Origin: Brachypodium distachyon
Lineage: Eukaryota; Streptophyta; Magnoliopsida; Poales; Poaceae
Assembly: GCF_000005505.3 (NCBI RefSeq)
Contig: NC_016131.3
Coordinates: 28,387,001 to 28,451,000, forward strand
Length of the DNA stretch: 64,000 nucleotides
Direction of reading: 5' to 3'
Shown in pieces: positions 12,950 through 24,079 of this stretch. A model generated the notes under the pieces. That model made no database searches. It saw only the letters and a list, made by a program, of their open reading frames with translations, and was not told the origin of the DNA. The translations under genes and the position numbers were made by a program. Each line of letters opens with the position of its first letter. Positions within the stretch are counted from its first letter, which is position 1.

Positions 12950-13865
12950 TCAGACGGCAAGCATCGCGTAGCCAACTCCCGCCGCCAACGCGCCGAGAAT
13001 CCCCGCCGTCACGGAAGCCGCCCCGCTGCCCGGCGTCGACCCCGCTCCCTGCGAACCCCCAGGCGGGCTTGCCGGGCCTCCAGGGCCGTCCGGCGAAGAC
13101 GACGACGACGGCGACCCCGGCGCCGGCGGCGAGTCCGCCGGAGCCGCCGCGCCCGTCGGAGACGGAGCTGGCGCGGACGCCCCCGGGCCGGCTGCAGGAG
13201 CCGGCATGGGCGGAGCCGAAGAAGGACCCGGCGACGGCGGGCTCGCCATGGGCGGCGTCATGGAAGAAGGACCCGGCGACGGCGGGCTCGCCATGGGCGG
13301 CGTCATGGAAGAAGGAGGCGACGCGGGAGACGGCGGCATGGACGAAGGGGACGGCGAGACGGGGGCGGGCGGCGGGGTGTGGGCGGCGGCGAGGACGACG
13401 ACCTCGAGCTTCTGGTTGGCCTTGCAACCAGCCTCGTTGCCGCTGATGAAGTAGAACGGCCCGGACCGGTCGAGCGTCACCACCGTGTTCCCGTCCTCGA
13501 ACTTGGCGGTGTACGCCGTCGTGTTGCAGGACCCGTACGCGCCCGCGTCCACCACAAGCACCGAGTCCGACCCCTTCGGGTACACGAACACTGCCCAACG
13601 GAAAGAAAAACACAAGTCAGTATGCCGGGAATAAATCTCGGATCCGCTAGCTCGATCCTCGTCGTGTTGGGGTTTAGCAGGACTTACGGAGCTGGTCGCC
13701 GATCACGAAGCGCATCCTGCCGGCCCAGGAGTTGTAAGGCTCGGCGCCGCCGTCGGGCACGCTCCAGCCTCGCTGCTCGCCGACCCGGAACTGGGCCGCG
13801 CTCGCCGCGGCTGCCGCCATGGCCAGGCACAGGAGCCGTGCCACGCCACCACGAGAACTCGCCAT
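12950..13865 (-). CDS. early nodulin-like protein (phytocyanin domain, Pro/Ser-rich, GPI-anchor type), two exons
   Basis: Exon 1 is 13865-13688 and exon 2 is 13590-12950. The intron is GT-AG in phase 1, giving 272 codons plus TGA. Residues 1 to about 29 form a signal peptide (LLCLAMAAAAASAAQF). The plastocyanin-like domain follows, with GWSVPDGGAEPYNSWAG, RMRFVIGDQLLFVYPKGSDS, YGSCNTTAYTAKF and FYFISGNEAGCKANQKL. The two cysteines (SCN, GCK) can form the domain's disulphide. The copper-binding histidines of true plantacyanins are not present, as is usual in early nodulin-like proteins. A long Pro/Ser/Ala-rich stretch follows, likely arabinogalactan-modified, with a 15-residue unit present twice in tandem. 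The end is hydrophobic (GILGALAAGVGYAMLAV), as in GPI-anchored proteins. Expected location is the outer face of the plasma membrane; the ligand is unknown. The start chosen gives the best signal peptide, and two upstream in-frame ATGs are less likely. Confidence 0.92.
13228..13317 (-). repeat. 45-bp tandem duplication inside the phytocyanin gene
   Basis: The stretch coding for SSMTPPMASPPSPGP is present twice in tandem with almost identical bases. It sits in the Pro/Ser-rich linker after the plastocyanin-like domain. A related shorter SSMPPSP unit precedes it. Because the unit length is a multiple of three, copy-number change would keep the frame. Confidence 0.85.
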
Positions 13866-13978
13866 GTCCGGATGGCCGATCACTCACACTGAATAACTAC
13901 TGGATGCTGCGGCTCGTAAGTTGTAAACTTTTTTTCTGTGTGATTGGAGCTTGGGTGGAAGAGACGCACGGGGTGGTT

Positions 13979-14750
13979 GGGGGTATTTGTAGAGGCACAC
14001 GGTCAGGTGATCTGAGTGCAAGGGAACTGTCGAACTCTGGCTTTACACGGTGCATGCAAGTGCCAGGTTCGTTAGCGAACCTTGCGAAGGCGTCGTCCAT
14101 CGTTATGGGCCTTATGGCTACGGGTACCGGATTTCACGTGGCTGACAGCGTCAGGTGTTCGTGGGAGGGAACTTGTCCTGCTTGGCTTTTGCTTTAGTTC
14201 AGTTATTAGACGCCGGAACAGAGCAAGCACCGGGTGCATGACTCGTTGCATGGTCTGACGGAGTGACGGGTGTCCCTGGAGCTAGCTCACACGGTTTCTT
14301 GGTTCCGTTCGGGCACGTCGGCAGCGTCGCTGTCGGAGGAGTCATGAGTCGCGGTGCGCGCGGTCCACACACGCGTTGTTGGAGCAATGGAACCTGATGC
14401 CGGGTCAGCAGCAGCGTCGGTCGGTCGGTCGGTCGCCGGATAGCTCTCTGGCTCTTGCCGTGGCTCCTAGTGTCGATGTGTCCGTCTTCATCTCGTCGGT
14501 CCAGCCGGCTTGATCCAGCCAGAAACCAAGATTAACTTGAGTTCCAAAGTATTTTAGATTGCTGATTTTTTTCGCGATTTTTTGTTGTTGTTGACGAGTT
14601 CCAAACTCCTGTCCTGTATGATTCGGTTTGGCAGGAACGCTAGCCAGCGTCTCCCGTGTACCGCGACGTGTTAGACGGCGACTGGTCAATTTTTTCAGAC
14701 AAAGCGGGACGTGTTCATTCGATCTTGTAAACTCGCTCCCAAGTCCCAAC
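13979..14750. other. upstream region of the phytocyanin gene, nothing else recognised
   Basis: The minus strand reads CTCTACAAATACCCCC at about 13979-13994, a possible TATA-like element about 115 bp before the ATG. The rest of the stretch up to the LINE relic shows no gene, clear repeat or MITE that I can support. Confidence 0.35.
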
Positions 14751-15114
14751 AGAATAAAGGCTCTTTGGTGGCGAACTCGACACGTTCTGCGCGTCTCGGT
14801 CCAGCAGCAACTGGAACAACAAACAGCCGTTGACGTCGCCGGTCGTTCGGACGATGTCCTGCTGCGTCAAGTCGTCCGGCCTAGCTAGCAACATCGACGT
14901 CCCGGGGCTGGCGGCGTCCCGAACACGCTTCAGACATCGCATTACACGTTGCCTGCAGTATTCTCCAGAAGAAAACAAAAAAAAGAAAAACCCACTCAAG
15001 TGTACTCAGTACTCGACCGAACCACGGCATAAAACATTGGCATATTCGTATGAATCATGTAAACATCAAACGGGTCAGATACTTCTTCTTGTATTTACAA
15101 TGTTCAATCCCGCT

Positions 15115-15660
15115 GTTGTTAACTTTAGGGGCATTAGCCCTGTTTATGTTCCAGCACTTTGGAAATTGCATATCACTCCCTGGGTGCATTCCTTTTTGTG
15201 GCTGCTTTCACACAACAAATTGCTAACTAGGGACAATCTAAGCAAACGACTACACCTTACAGATGAGTCCTGCCTGTTTTGCTGTGAGTCTGAAAGTGTA
15301 CATCATCTGTTCTTTTCTTGTGACATCTCTAAATGCTTTTGGAAGGATATAGCAGTTATGCTAGAAAAACCCTGTGTTTCTTGCTTCGAAGCTGTTGCTA
15401 CTTGGTGGATCAGTAATAATAACAAATCCACTGTCAATGTAGTTACCTCTCGTTTTATGTGGACTATCTGGAAGTTTCGTAATGATTTATATTTTGGACG
15501 TATGTCATGGTCTGGTTTACAGGTGATTTGGCATAGGCTGCTTTGCTTATTAAAGCGCTGGAGATCTTTATGTCCCAAGCGACATCTGCCGAGTCTGGAC
15601 AAACACTCCAGGTTCCTGGAGAGAAAGGTAATGGAAGCTCCCCAAATCCTGCCTTGCTGA
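15115..15660 (+). pseudogene. LINE (non-LTR retrotransposon) RT zinc-binding domain relic
   Basis: An open stretch reads ITPWVHSFLWLLSHNKLLTR, then CLFCCESESVHHLFFSCDIS, then FMWTIWKFRNDLYFG. The CxxC...HHxFxxC pattern and its neighbours are those of the zf-RVT domain found after the reverse transcriptase in plant LINEs. It ends at TGA near 15660 with more decayed sequence after it. No RT or endonuclease domain precedes it, so this is a 5'-truncated remnant and not a host gene. The open frame continues upstream to 14830, but that part has no similarity I recognise. Confidence 0.75.
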
Positions 15661-15891
15661 AGAAGAGGAGACTGATCCTTGTTGGTCCGACAACTCCACA
15701 AGCGCCGGGCCCGCGCAGTGTTTTACCTATATCCTGCGGCTGGTTCTGGGTGTCTCTTAACGTTTGTTCTTTAGCTGTGGCTGATGTTTCAGTATCTAAT
15801 TTTGTCTGCGGTGGTGTTCACCATGTCAGCTGGTGTCTTCCCTGGCATTCGGTACCTCTTAGTGAGCTGTACCCTTTTCTCCTACTAATTA

Positions 15892-16127
15892 CTCCCTCCG
15901 TCCAACAATGAGGCGTATTAGCTTTTTTTAACCAATGCTTTGACCACAAATTATTCTATTAATATATAATTATATGACATAGATTCATATCCATTATCTT
16001 ACTACTCAAGGATATTTGCTTATGGTTATGATTTTGATCATATTAGTCACACATTCATAAAGTAATTTATGGTCAAAGGCTTGGTCAACCGAAATCTAAT
16101 ATGGCACGTATTGTTGGACGGAGGTAG
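15892..16127. mobile_element. Stowaway-type MITE
   Basis: The left end CTCCCTCCGTCCAACAAT and the right end in reverse complement CTACCTCCGTCCAACAAT match almost perfectly, with TA flanks. Inner arms also pair, for example TTGACCACAAATTA with TAATTTATGGTCAA. No coding sequence is present. Confidence 0.88.
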
Positions 16128-16207
16128 TACAACCTTGCATGGATTTTGATCTAGCAGGGCCTGATCCATCGATGCCTTCGATCCATTAAAATTCATATAA
16201 TGTAGTA

Positions 16208-16320
16208 CTCACTTCTGTCCTAAATTGTTGTTAAAATATTATATATATCTAAACACTTTTTAAAAATAGATATATTCATATTTGGGCAAATATGAGAGAA
16301 GAATTTAGGATCGGAGGGAG
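16208..16320. mobile_element. small Stowaway-type MITE
   Basis: The ends CACTTCTGTCCTAAATT and, in reverse complement, CTCCCTCCGATCCTAAATTC are inverted copies flanked by TA (16206-16207 and 16321-16322). Its length of about 113 bp is typical for this group. It lies directly beside the putative exon at 16347-16624. Confidence 0.8.
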
Positions 16321-16346
16321 TACAAAACAAAACCCACGGAAAGACT

Positions 16347-16624
16347 CTAGCAGCTGGCTCGGCAACTCGCGGTACGCAGCGGCGCCGGCCCGTGGCCGTG
16401 AGGATGCGGCTCGCTGAGATCGCCCAGTGCTGTGGCGAACGAAGAGGAGGACGATGAGGCCCTGCTGGCTTTCCTGTTCCTCTTCCTCGTCGTCGTCGTA
16501 TGCGGCGGCGGGTTCTTATTAGGGGCTCCAGCAGCTGGGTCCTGGCCGGCGCCGGAGCTGTCGGCCGGGTAGAGTTGTTCTTCCACGGGCAGCGTGGTGG
16601 TTGCTCTCGGTGTCTGCTCGAAGT
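16347..16624 (-). CDS. possible exon or gene fragment, unrecognised product
   Basis: A minus-strand open stretch begins after a good acceptor (TTGCTGTTGCCACAG). It reads FEQTPRATTTLPVEEQLYP, then a Pro/Thr-rich and basic stretch, then SSSSSSFATALGDLSEPHPHG, ending at a stop at 16347. Codon use is GC-rich at third positions, unlike the flanking MITE and intergenic DNA. I do not recognise a domain, and I could not find a convincing upstream exon. It could be the last exon of an unannotated gene, a pseudogene piece or chance. Confidence 0.3.
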
Positions 16625-17402
16625 CTGTGGCAACAGCAAGACGTAGGTCAGCAATGCAAGGCGCGAAAAGTTATCAAGAAACGGCTAGTAATCTGATACG
16701 CTCCAAGGTTTCGGGTCGATCGACACAAGGAAAATTTCAGGATTTTTTACGAACTGTTCCCATGGCCCATGGGTCTACTCTCCGCTTGTTGAAAACAAAA
16801 ACACGAATTTGAACCTGAAAAGAGTATATGTAATTTTGGGACAAATTTCCACAAATATTTCCAAAGACTGTAAATCCATTAACTCGGCATAGCGGTCAAC
16901 GATGTAGAACTAACCGGAGGAAGACATTGAGCGGTGTGGACCGAATTTCAAGAAAATGTGACCACGACTTGTCATGTTGAGGAGGTCTCGATGATGACAG
17001 ACATGTGGTCACACCATCGTGATCTCCTCGGAGGGCCGAATTTGGAACGGGGTAGCTCGGCGGTGGAGATAAACGACGGTGGAGATCATGGAGAAGAATG
17101 TGGCACTTCTGGTCGCAAAAACCAGCCATGATGTCGAATCAGGAGGGAGAAAGTACATGTCATAAAAAAAATGCCACTTTGTCTTGGGTGAGGAACTAAA
17201 TCTGTCTAGTTTGCCTTGTTGAGTGGTTGAAATAGGAAAATTTCATATGGAAACAAAAGTAAACTCCGCAGCCAAGTTGGTGGAGGGTCCAAAAAAATAA
17301 TACTTTTCATTCTCAAATAACACATTCAATTATTTTACGAAACTAAGTAGTCAATATTCGGAGAATCCGACCTCTGCTATGTTGAAGAAGATAAATTTTA
17401 AA

Positions 17403-17828
17403 GAGTGATTTCATTTTTGACTCTCAAAGTTTTACTTTTTTTTACAGTTTTGACCTCATTTAGTGAGATTTCTGTTTTTTACCCCGTTTAGCAAAAGTTT
17501 TGTCACAAACGACCCTTTTAATAATTCTGTCAGCCCCTGCAGGTTGCCGGACAGCCTCGCCACAACGGGCACCAGCACGCGGCGGAAGATAGCGACGAAG
17601 GTAGCACACTAAGGATGTGAAACATCGACATGCTCGTGGCCCGAACGTGGAAGGCCAGGTGCTGATGTCCATGGTGCATGTCAAGGGGTCATGGCCGGAG
17701 AAAATTAAGGTCAAAATATTAAATGGGATCATTTATGCCATAACTTTTGCTAAATGGAGTTAAAAAACCGAAAATTTTACTAACTGGGGTCAAAAGCTGG
17801 AACTTGGGATAAAAAATGGGATTCACTC
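17403..17828. mobile_element. Mutator-like non-autonomous element with long TIRs and GC-rich core
   Basis: The left arm starts GAGTGATTTCATTTTTGACT and the right arm in reverse complement starts GAGTGAATCCCATTTTTTAT. The arms keep matching for about 120 bp, including CCCCGTTTAGCAAAAGTTTT on the left and CTCCATTTAGCAAAAGTTAT in the inverted right arm. Long TIRs are typical of Mutator-like elements. The core (about 17530-17690) is abruptly GC-rich compared with the arms, which suggests a captured host fragment (Pack-MULE style). I could not confirm a clean 9-bp target duplication. It sits about 35 bp past the stop codon of the CRIB gene. Confidence 0.6.
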
Positions 17829-17862
17829 AAAATGGAAGGCGTATTTTGTTGTCCTCACTGAC

Positions 17863-18473
17863 TCAGTAGACCCATGAGAAAAGAAGAAAAGGATCAGCGC
17901 CAGAGTACTTGCCTAAGGAGGCCCAGGAGGTATGCCTTGACTGCACCACTGACCCTGCCGACAACTCCTGATCCATCCCTCTGTACTCACTCATCTGTCA
18001 ATTGAAAACGTGGTGCAAGCAAAATCAAATCCACAGAAGCCATACATGGATTGATCATCAGGTGTTCATGGCAAGATGAACTGCTCGAATAACTAATCCT
18101 TCAACTCCTTACCCAGCTTGGGCATGCATCTGCGGTGCCCAGACCTACGTGGGACAGATGCCTCACGTCCGTAGGGTTCCCGATTTCCATCTCCATCTCA
18201 TGCTCCCTGTGAGCTGCATGCCAAGATCAGGAAGAAAATTCAGTTAACTGGTTGTGATCGGAAAACGCTGATTATTGTTGATGACATGAGTTGTTGAATG
18301 TTCAGTAACTGATACTACAGTCTATTTGTGTCGGTGCTTCAGTGGCCTGTTCACTGAAACCAAGGGGTCGAAGTAGATTCAAGAGTCGAGCATAGATGAG
18401 CTGCTGATTTCTTACCGAATATTTGGGAGATTGTCTTCAGCCCTTTGAAGAATGATTTCATCGTCATCGCCAT
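17863..18473 (-). CDS. ROP-interactive CRIB-motif protein (RIC-like), 96 aa, three exons
   Basis: Exons are 18473-18416, 18213-18113 and 17994-17863, with GT-AG introns, giving 96 codons plus TGA. The product begins MAMTMKSFFKGLKTISQIF. It carries EMEIGNPTDVRHLSHVGLG, and IGNPTDVRHLSHVG fits the CRIB consensus (I-S/G-x-P-x-x-x-x-H-x-x-H-V-G). It then reads CPSWMSEYRG, matching the conserved PSWMNEF segment after CRIB in plant RICs. Family members bind active ROP/RAC GTPases at the plasma membrane and link them to actin, microtubules or calcium signals. The C-terminal part (about 40 residues) is short and ends in FLLFSWVY, which may reflect a changed end caused by DNA near the Mutator-like insertion just downstream. 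Exon borders are inferred. Three in-frame ATGs occur at the start, and the first is used. Confidence 0.85.
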
Positions 18474-18499
18474 CGTTGAGCTCGTTAATTATTGGAAGA

Positions 18500-21300
18500 A
18501 AGTGCCGCTACAAGATCGGGAGTAAGAACTGACAGAAGGAAGGATAGAGGGAGAGATCTCCGAGAGATGGAAAGAGAGCCAAATCTTCCATAAGAGCAGC
18601 ACGCCACTGCCTATGTGAGGCAGACAAGTTAGTAGTTGGCGTTTCGTCCTCTGCTCTCACCCCTCTCTGGTCATTTCTCGGGACAGGTGATTGGTGCCTC
18701 GAGCTCAATGTTCCAAGTCCAAACTGCACTCAATTGTGACCTTAATTAAGCGTGTCATTGTTCCTCGTGATCTTTTCGTACCAACGCTTAATGTTCTGCA
18801 CGATGTGCTTCAAAAGGAGATGGATGCATAGCACCAATGGAAAAAAGATTTGGTACACAGTCTCTTTCTCCTACACTGCCTTTTCACCAACACTTTTTTT
18901 TACATCTTAAGCCTAGTTACCCAACAAGCCAAAAATTTCCGTGCTATTCCAAGAAATTTAAGTTGTGAGAAATGAGAACCCGGCAAGCACGAAAACAAGG
19001 TAGGGAATGAAACAAAAATGGAACTTTACGTTCATTCTCCAAGTGCTCGATGAATTCAGGTTTCAGAATGTGATGTGATTTGTCTTGCATAGATAACAGA
19101 ACCAAACACAAGTAACATGTTTCAGGAAATTCAGGCTTCCCTTGTGCCAAGCTATTAATTAATTTTGTTTGAGAGTGTGAATAAACTAAAGCAAGATGTT
19201 TTCATTTTCTTCATTTAGCAAATAAGATGCTATCATTTTCATTTACCTATTTATTATTCTGCTGATTGCTGACAACAAGACCTATCTGGAATTCTGATTA
19301 ATCAGGAAGGCAACCTTTTGAATGCCTTTCACTCGCCCACCCACAGACGCCTGGACTGAAACCTTGGAGATCTGGTCACACAACAAATACAAAGTCCAAT
19401 TACAGCAGACATCTTCAAGGTGTATAGACTACACACTATAGAGCTGCAGTGTGGGCTATTTCTAATTTTCCATGGATCTATCAAAGCTTATTTTTTTTAA
19501 CCTTGTCCTTCGGCAATGGAGCGGTGTGCATGGCCCATCGTTACAGTGAAATGGGCCAACTGGGCCTACGCGCCGAGCAAGCCCCGTTATCATGTTATCC
19601 TTTTTCTGCCACGGCAAGTTTTTTTTTTGAGCCACGGCAAGTTGGTAACGTGTACAGTAACTCTTTTGTATGATAATTCGCCATGGTACTCCCTATTGCA
19701 GAGGCTTCCGTCTAGGTTCTTCCAGGGCAGATAATAAATCATTTTATGGACCGAATCTCTTTCAAAATCATGGAACTAGAACATCCTAGAACAATTGACT
19801 GTTGAAACGCACGGCACCTCAAAACCGAAGAGAACTTAATTCCAGCTCGGAGGCTTTAGAATAGTCCTGTTCAACATTCAACCTTTATATGCCACCGAAT
19901 CCTCAATCTAGAACAACCGAAACGAATAGATCTACTATGAAAGGAACAGTCGTCTGAGTTTCAGGTCACCTGTCTTCCTAGTCATCTTATGCCCAGCGAG
20001 TTCTTATCATCGCCCTAATCCAAGTATTTGATTAGTCCAGCTGCTCATGCCGCTATCTGTCTGGCATTAGGTGCAGAGTCATTTTCCAACCGAGTGCATC
20101 GTTGTTATGCCGCCAGATTAATCTAACGCGAAAGAGCTCTGTGATTGATCTGATCCTACCAAGTCAAAGATGCATCACATTTGTTTACTAGTAGCAGGTG
20201 TTGCCGAAGCAACTTCCCTTTATTCCAAAAAATGAAAGTTAAATTTGCTGGCTGCTGCCGTGATGAGGTTGTTAGTGCTACGTACTCCAGCTTCAGAAAC
20301 CAAATAATTTTTCAGGGGAACAGTTACTTCCAGCTTAAACATATAATCCCTATTGGTGCTACTGCTAAATTTTGGTTAGCAGAAACATTTCACATATTTT
20401 TCAGAGTAACAAGCAAGAGCTAGCGTGTCATCTCAAGCAGGTCGTTTACTGAGACTTGATGTGTTATTAATTCCGTCGCTCAGATGACTCCAACTAGTTT
20501 GCAGCCGGCACGATCGAACCAAATCCTCCACGGCTGTGTCAGCTCCACCTGCACGCCAAGTTTTTTTTACCTTAAGAAAGCCAAACTGAATCCTTTCCTT
20601 GCGATACTGGAATCAGCACTATAATAATCTGCTCTGAATTTAGTGCCGATGCAGTTGAGCCGCGATAAGCAAAGGAGCGAAACAGCAGCTGCAGCAAGAC
20701 GCGACGATTCCATTTCCATATGCGAGGTCACGGGCGCAAAGCCATGTCGATTCTTGCCGCTTCTGCTTTCCCTCCACGTTGAGGACCCAGCAGAAAATGC
20801 GAAAGGGAACGGAAAACGACGCCCGAAATGAGAGGAAAACGACGCCCGAAATGAAATGGTCCTGGTACGAAGGGTCCCGTCAAATCATGCTGCCTTGGAG
20901 TATTTATTTATTTTTCCGAAAGCTGACGCTGCTTTTGCGAAAGTTAATGGAAATTGGAAGGACGGGGAAGAAAGCAACGTCCGCAATGCGAGGACAGCAA
21001 TGGGGCCACGACGACGGCGACGTGTGGGCCTGTGGGGAGAGCAAAAGCAGACGCGATTCTTTCCGTTTGCTCGCCGTGAAATATGATATCACGCCGAGCC
21101 GGACGCGGTGCCGTTTGTTTTTTGCTTGCTCCGGCGGCAATGCCGACATGGGGTTCTTTGATATTTTTCGTGCAGTTGGGCCTCATCACAAGTTCACAAC
21201 CCGTCCGCGATGACCACGCACACCTCTACACCAAGTTCTTTTGTTAGTAAAACCATGTCCATATGTGTGCAATCCGTATATTTTGACATCAAAAGATTTC
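18500..21300. other. intergenic, no gene recognised
   Basis: The stretch is mostly AT-rich. A more GC-rich patch at about 20640-21200 has overlapping open frames on both strands, but none resembles a known protein and no splice structure stands out. It includes the upstream region of the CRIB gene (minus strand) but no TATA box I can defend. Confidence 0.4.
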
Positions 21301-23110
21301 TACTAATTTGAAGACACATTTTTATTCGATTCAATCATCCGGAAGAAAAAGGTCATGGACGGTAAAACCATGTTGATATGTAAATATGAATTCAAATACG
21401 AACACAAATATAAAGTAAAATGCGTCATATCGTGATTTTGACGATTCTTAGCTTCGATTACGTTTTCTTTAGGAACCCCCTCTTCCCGCAATTCTTATAG
21501 AAGAAAAGAGTCGAACCTATTTATAAGAAAATTGAGCATAAAACAACTTATTCAAGGAAAATCTTACGAAAATCTTGACAACGAGCAAGCTACCTAACCA
21601 AAATTAGGGCTAGAGCATCGTTGGGCAATCAAGCCGCAACAACGAAATTAAAATCTCCGTCTGCGAAAATTATACCAGAGAGAAAACAGATCCTTACATC
21701 AGAATAAGGTAGACAGAACTAAACCTCTCCGATAACCGTTGCAGCTCAGCACATCAACGAGGCCCCGCTACTCGAAACCGCAACTCCTGGCCCAAGCCAA
21801 ACCAAATCTCCCCATAACAAGCGAGCCTCCGCCACCGGTCAAGGTCTCCTAAGACACCACCTCCAAGAAGAGAATGATACCGAAAGACATCATTGTTGCC
21901 CGATCTAGAAAGGAATCCAAGATTTCGCCCGGAGAACCTTGACCACAAAGGGTGGGAGGCATCGTAACTGTACTACGACACCTTCAAGCCGACCACCCAG
22001 ATCCGCGTAGGGAAGCCCCCGTGCGTTGGATCCCGATCCACACTGATGCTGCCACGTCCGGACCGAAACCGACGCCAACCATTGCACCACGCTAGCCATC
22101 TCGGGCCCGATCGGCAGCTAGCAAGAACGGCACACATTTCCGCCGTCAGAAATATAGCCCGCACCGGTGCTATCCCATCTCCCTAGAAGGATAAGCCTCG
22201 CCGGCGTCGCCACCGTTGTTGGCCCATGGGGGCTTTTTCGCTGGCATCCTCTGGCGGCGGCGAGGTGAGGGAAGGATGGTCGCCGTAGCCGCCCGAGCCT
22301 GTGACGCGGGGACAAGATCAATCAAGCAAACAAGATATAGCTGAGATCCTGCTTGCATCCGATAGTCATTGCTTCGTGACGATGATCTTTACAATTCATT
22401 CCCCAACAATAATGTGACTGAAATTAACCCGTAACACTACCAAAAAAAAGTCCCCAAAAAAATAGCAAAATCATTTCTGATACGAGTCAAATCTTTACCC
22501 CTATGAAAGGGCAAAGATTTGAGGCTCTATCGATGCCTCTACGTGGTGCTATCATCGCCGTTCTTGCGATGTTATCTGGGCCGTTGCTTCGTCCTTTTGT
22601 TTTTTTCTGGGCCGGCGCAGCTCTCCGCACTCCACTTCGTGGCCTTTTCTTGAAACTTCGGGACTACTCCTGACTCTCCCCCGATCCCCTTTCTCCTGGA
22701 CGCCCTTTCTCCCTCCTTCCCTCCCAGTCCCAGCGATCGCTCCTCCCTCGATTCCTCCCTCGCTCATCTCGGGTTTGCCATCGCTGTTGCCATCAAGTTC
22801 CGCCGCTGACAACCCCCTCCCCTCCCAACACTCTTGCCGAGTGGCTGCTCGCGGAGCGGAGAGTAAGATCCGGCGCCGCGCTCTCTGCCCGGTGGCTGCT
22901 CGTGGAGCGAAGACGAAGATCCGGCACCGTGCGGGGGCCAGGGCGTCAACAACTCGTGGAGGAAGACGACGGGGATCCGGAGCACAGCGGAAGCGTGGCG
23001 TCCATTGGGCGGTGCCGAACTGCGAGTACACCAATTTAACATAATCTTTATTTATTTTGTCTCTCTTCTTTGCGCAGATGCGTTTCTCTATATATGAATC
23101 TTAGACGAAA
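21300..23110. other. intergenic, two GC-rich islands, no gene recognised
   Basis: Base composition rises sharply at about 21730-22330 and 22540-23030. The open frames there overlap on both strands and are rich in Arg, Ala, Pro and Ser. That is what GC-rich plant DNA yields by chance or from decayed 5' exons. The second island lies just upstream of the glutathione reductase relic, but I see no match to the N-terminal part of that enzyme. Confidence 0.4.
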
Positions 23111-23123
23111 TTAATACTTGCAG

Positions 23124-24079
23124 AATTGGGACCGGAAGATGTAGCTGTCAAAATGGACAAGCATGGTGCTATTGTGGCACGTGTGTGTATACTCTGTGAA
23201 CTATCCCCGTGAACTATTGATGATCATTAAGTGGTCTTTGAAACTCCCAAATTGACTGTAATTTACTTTTTTTTTAGGAAAGCTGATTTGTAATATGAAT
23301 ATTCCTGAACTTCGATTGATTCAATCTGGGGTATGGGGGTGTTACTAATAGGGTGAACCTGAGGCCATTTGCATTAACGGAAGATGGAGCATGAACACAG
23401 ACTATTTTCACCAATGACCTCACAAAACCAGATCTAAGGTATGTGTTGCAGAGATATGAACATATACATCGACTTTCAAATATTAGAACCCATTTTTCCC
23501 AATCCAAAACGGCTAGCTCTTTCAATTATATTGGAATTCAGTCGTGTGGAATTTTTTTTAAGAACAAAGTATTGTATTTAACACTCTTCAACCATGCACA
23601 ATCCATTTTGGCAGTGTTGTGTCGTCTGCCGTGTTTTCCAACCTCCGTTTGGACAAGTTGGCCTTACTGAAGAGCAGGTACCGTAAAACTAAAGGCAGAA
23701 CGTTTTGCAATGCATGTTTGAATAGGAGTAAAACCATACATTTTTTTAGTCTACTCTTTCTGGGCTACCTGACCGCATGTACATGAAGCTTATTGTGTTT
23801 GCTAATACGGACAAAGTTCTAGGATCATGTGTGGTGAATATGCACCCGAGATTAATCAGGTTTGTATGCTTTCTTTAGGCGTTCTCATCTTACCATTTAT
23901 GCCTCAACAATACATTCCTGGATGCGCATTATTTATGATAGGGTTTTGTAATAACTGTAAAGGCTGGGCTCATGAAGTAAAATTTCGATGCCACTATTGA
24001 TGTTCACCCAACAGCTGCAGAGGAACTTGTGGCAAAGAGGAAACCAACTAGAAAGGTTCGGGGAGATACTGCAGGCGAG
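23124..24079 (+). pseudogene. glutathione reductase pseudogene (C-terminal exons)
   Basis: Four exon-like blocks with GT/AG-type borders carry the C-terminal half of a plant glutathione reductase in the correct order. From about 23124: LGPEDVAVKMDKHGAIV. At about 23613-23677: VFQPPFGQVGLTEEQ. At about 23762-23859: [20 protein letters not shown], then [10 protein letters not shown]. At about 23941-24079: VKAGLM, then [20 protein letters not shown] and [20 protein letters not shown] is the dimer-interface segment that supplies the catalytic histidine. A frameshift lies within block 3 and an in-frame TAA at 23978-23980 in block 4. The NADPH- and FAD-binding parts are absent upstream. Because introns remain, this came from a DNA duplication or gene decay and not from retroposition. 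The form resembles the plastid/mitochondrial type, but that is a weak inference. Confidence 0.8.

Noticed and set aside
13069..14197. Plus-strand frames of 125 and 272 codons opposite the phytocyanin gene
   Set aside because: They are the complement of the Pro/Ser-rich exon and signal-peptide exon, which carry clear phytocyanin features on the minus strand.
20643..21213. Plus-strand frames in the GC-rich patch at 20.6-21.2 kb
   Set aside because: Overlapping frames on both strands, no domain, no splice signals consistent with a gene.
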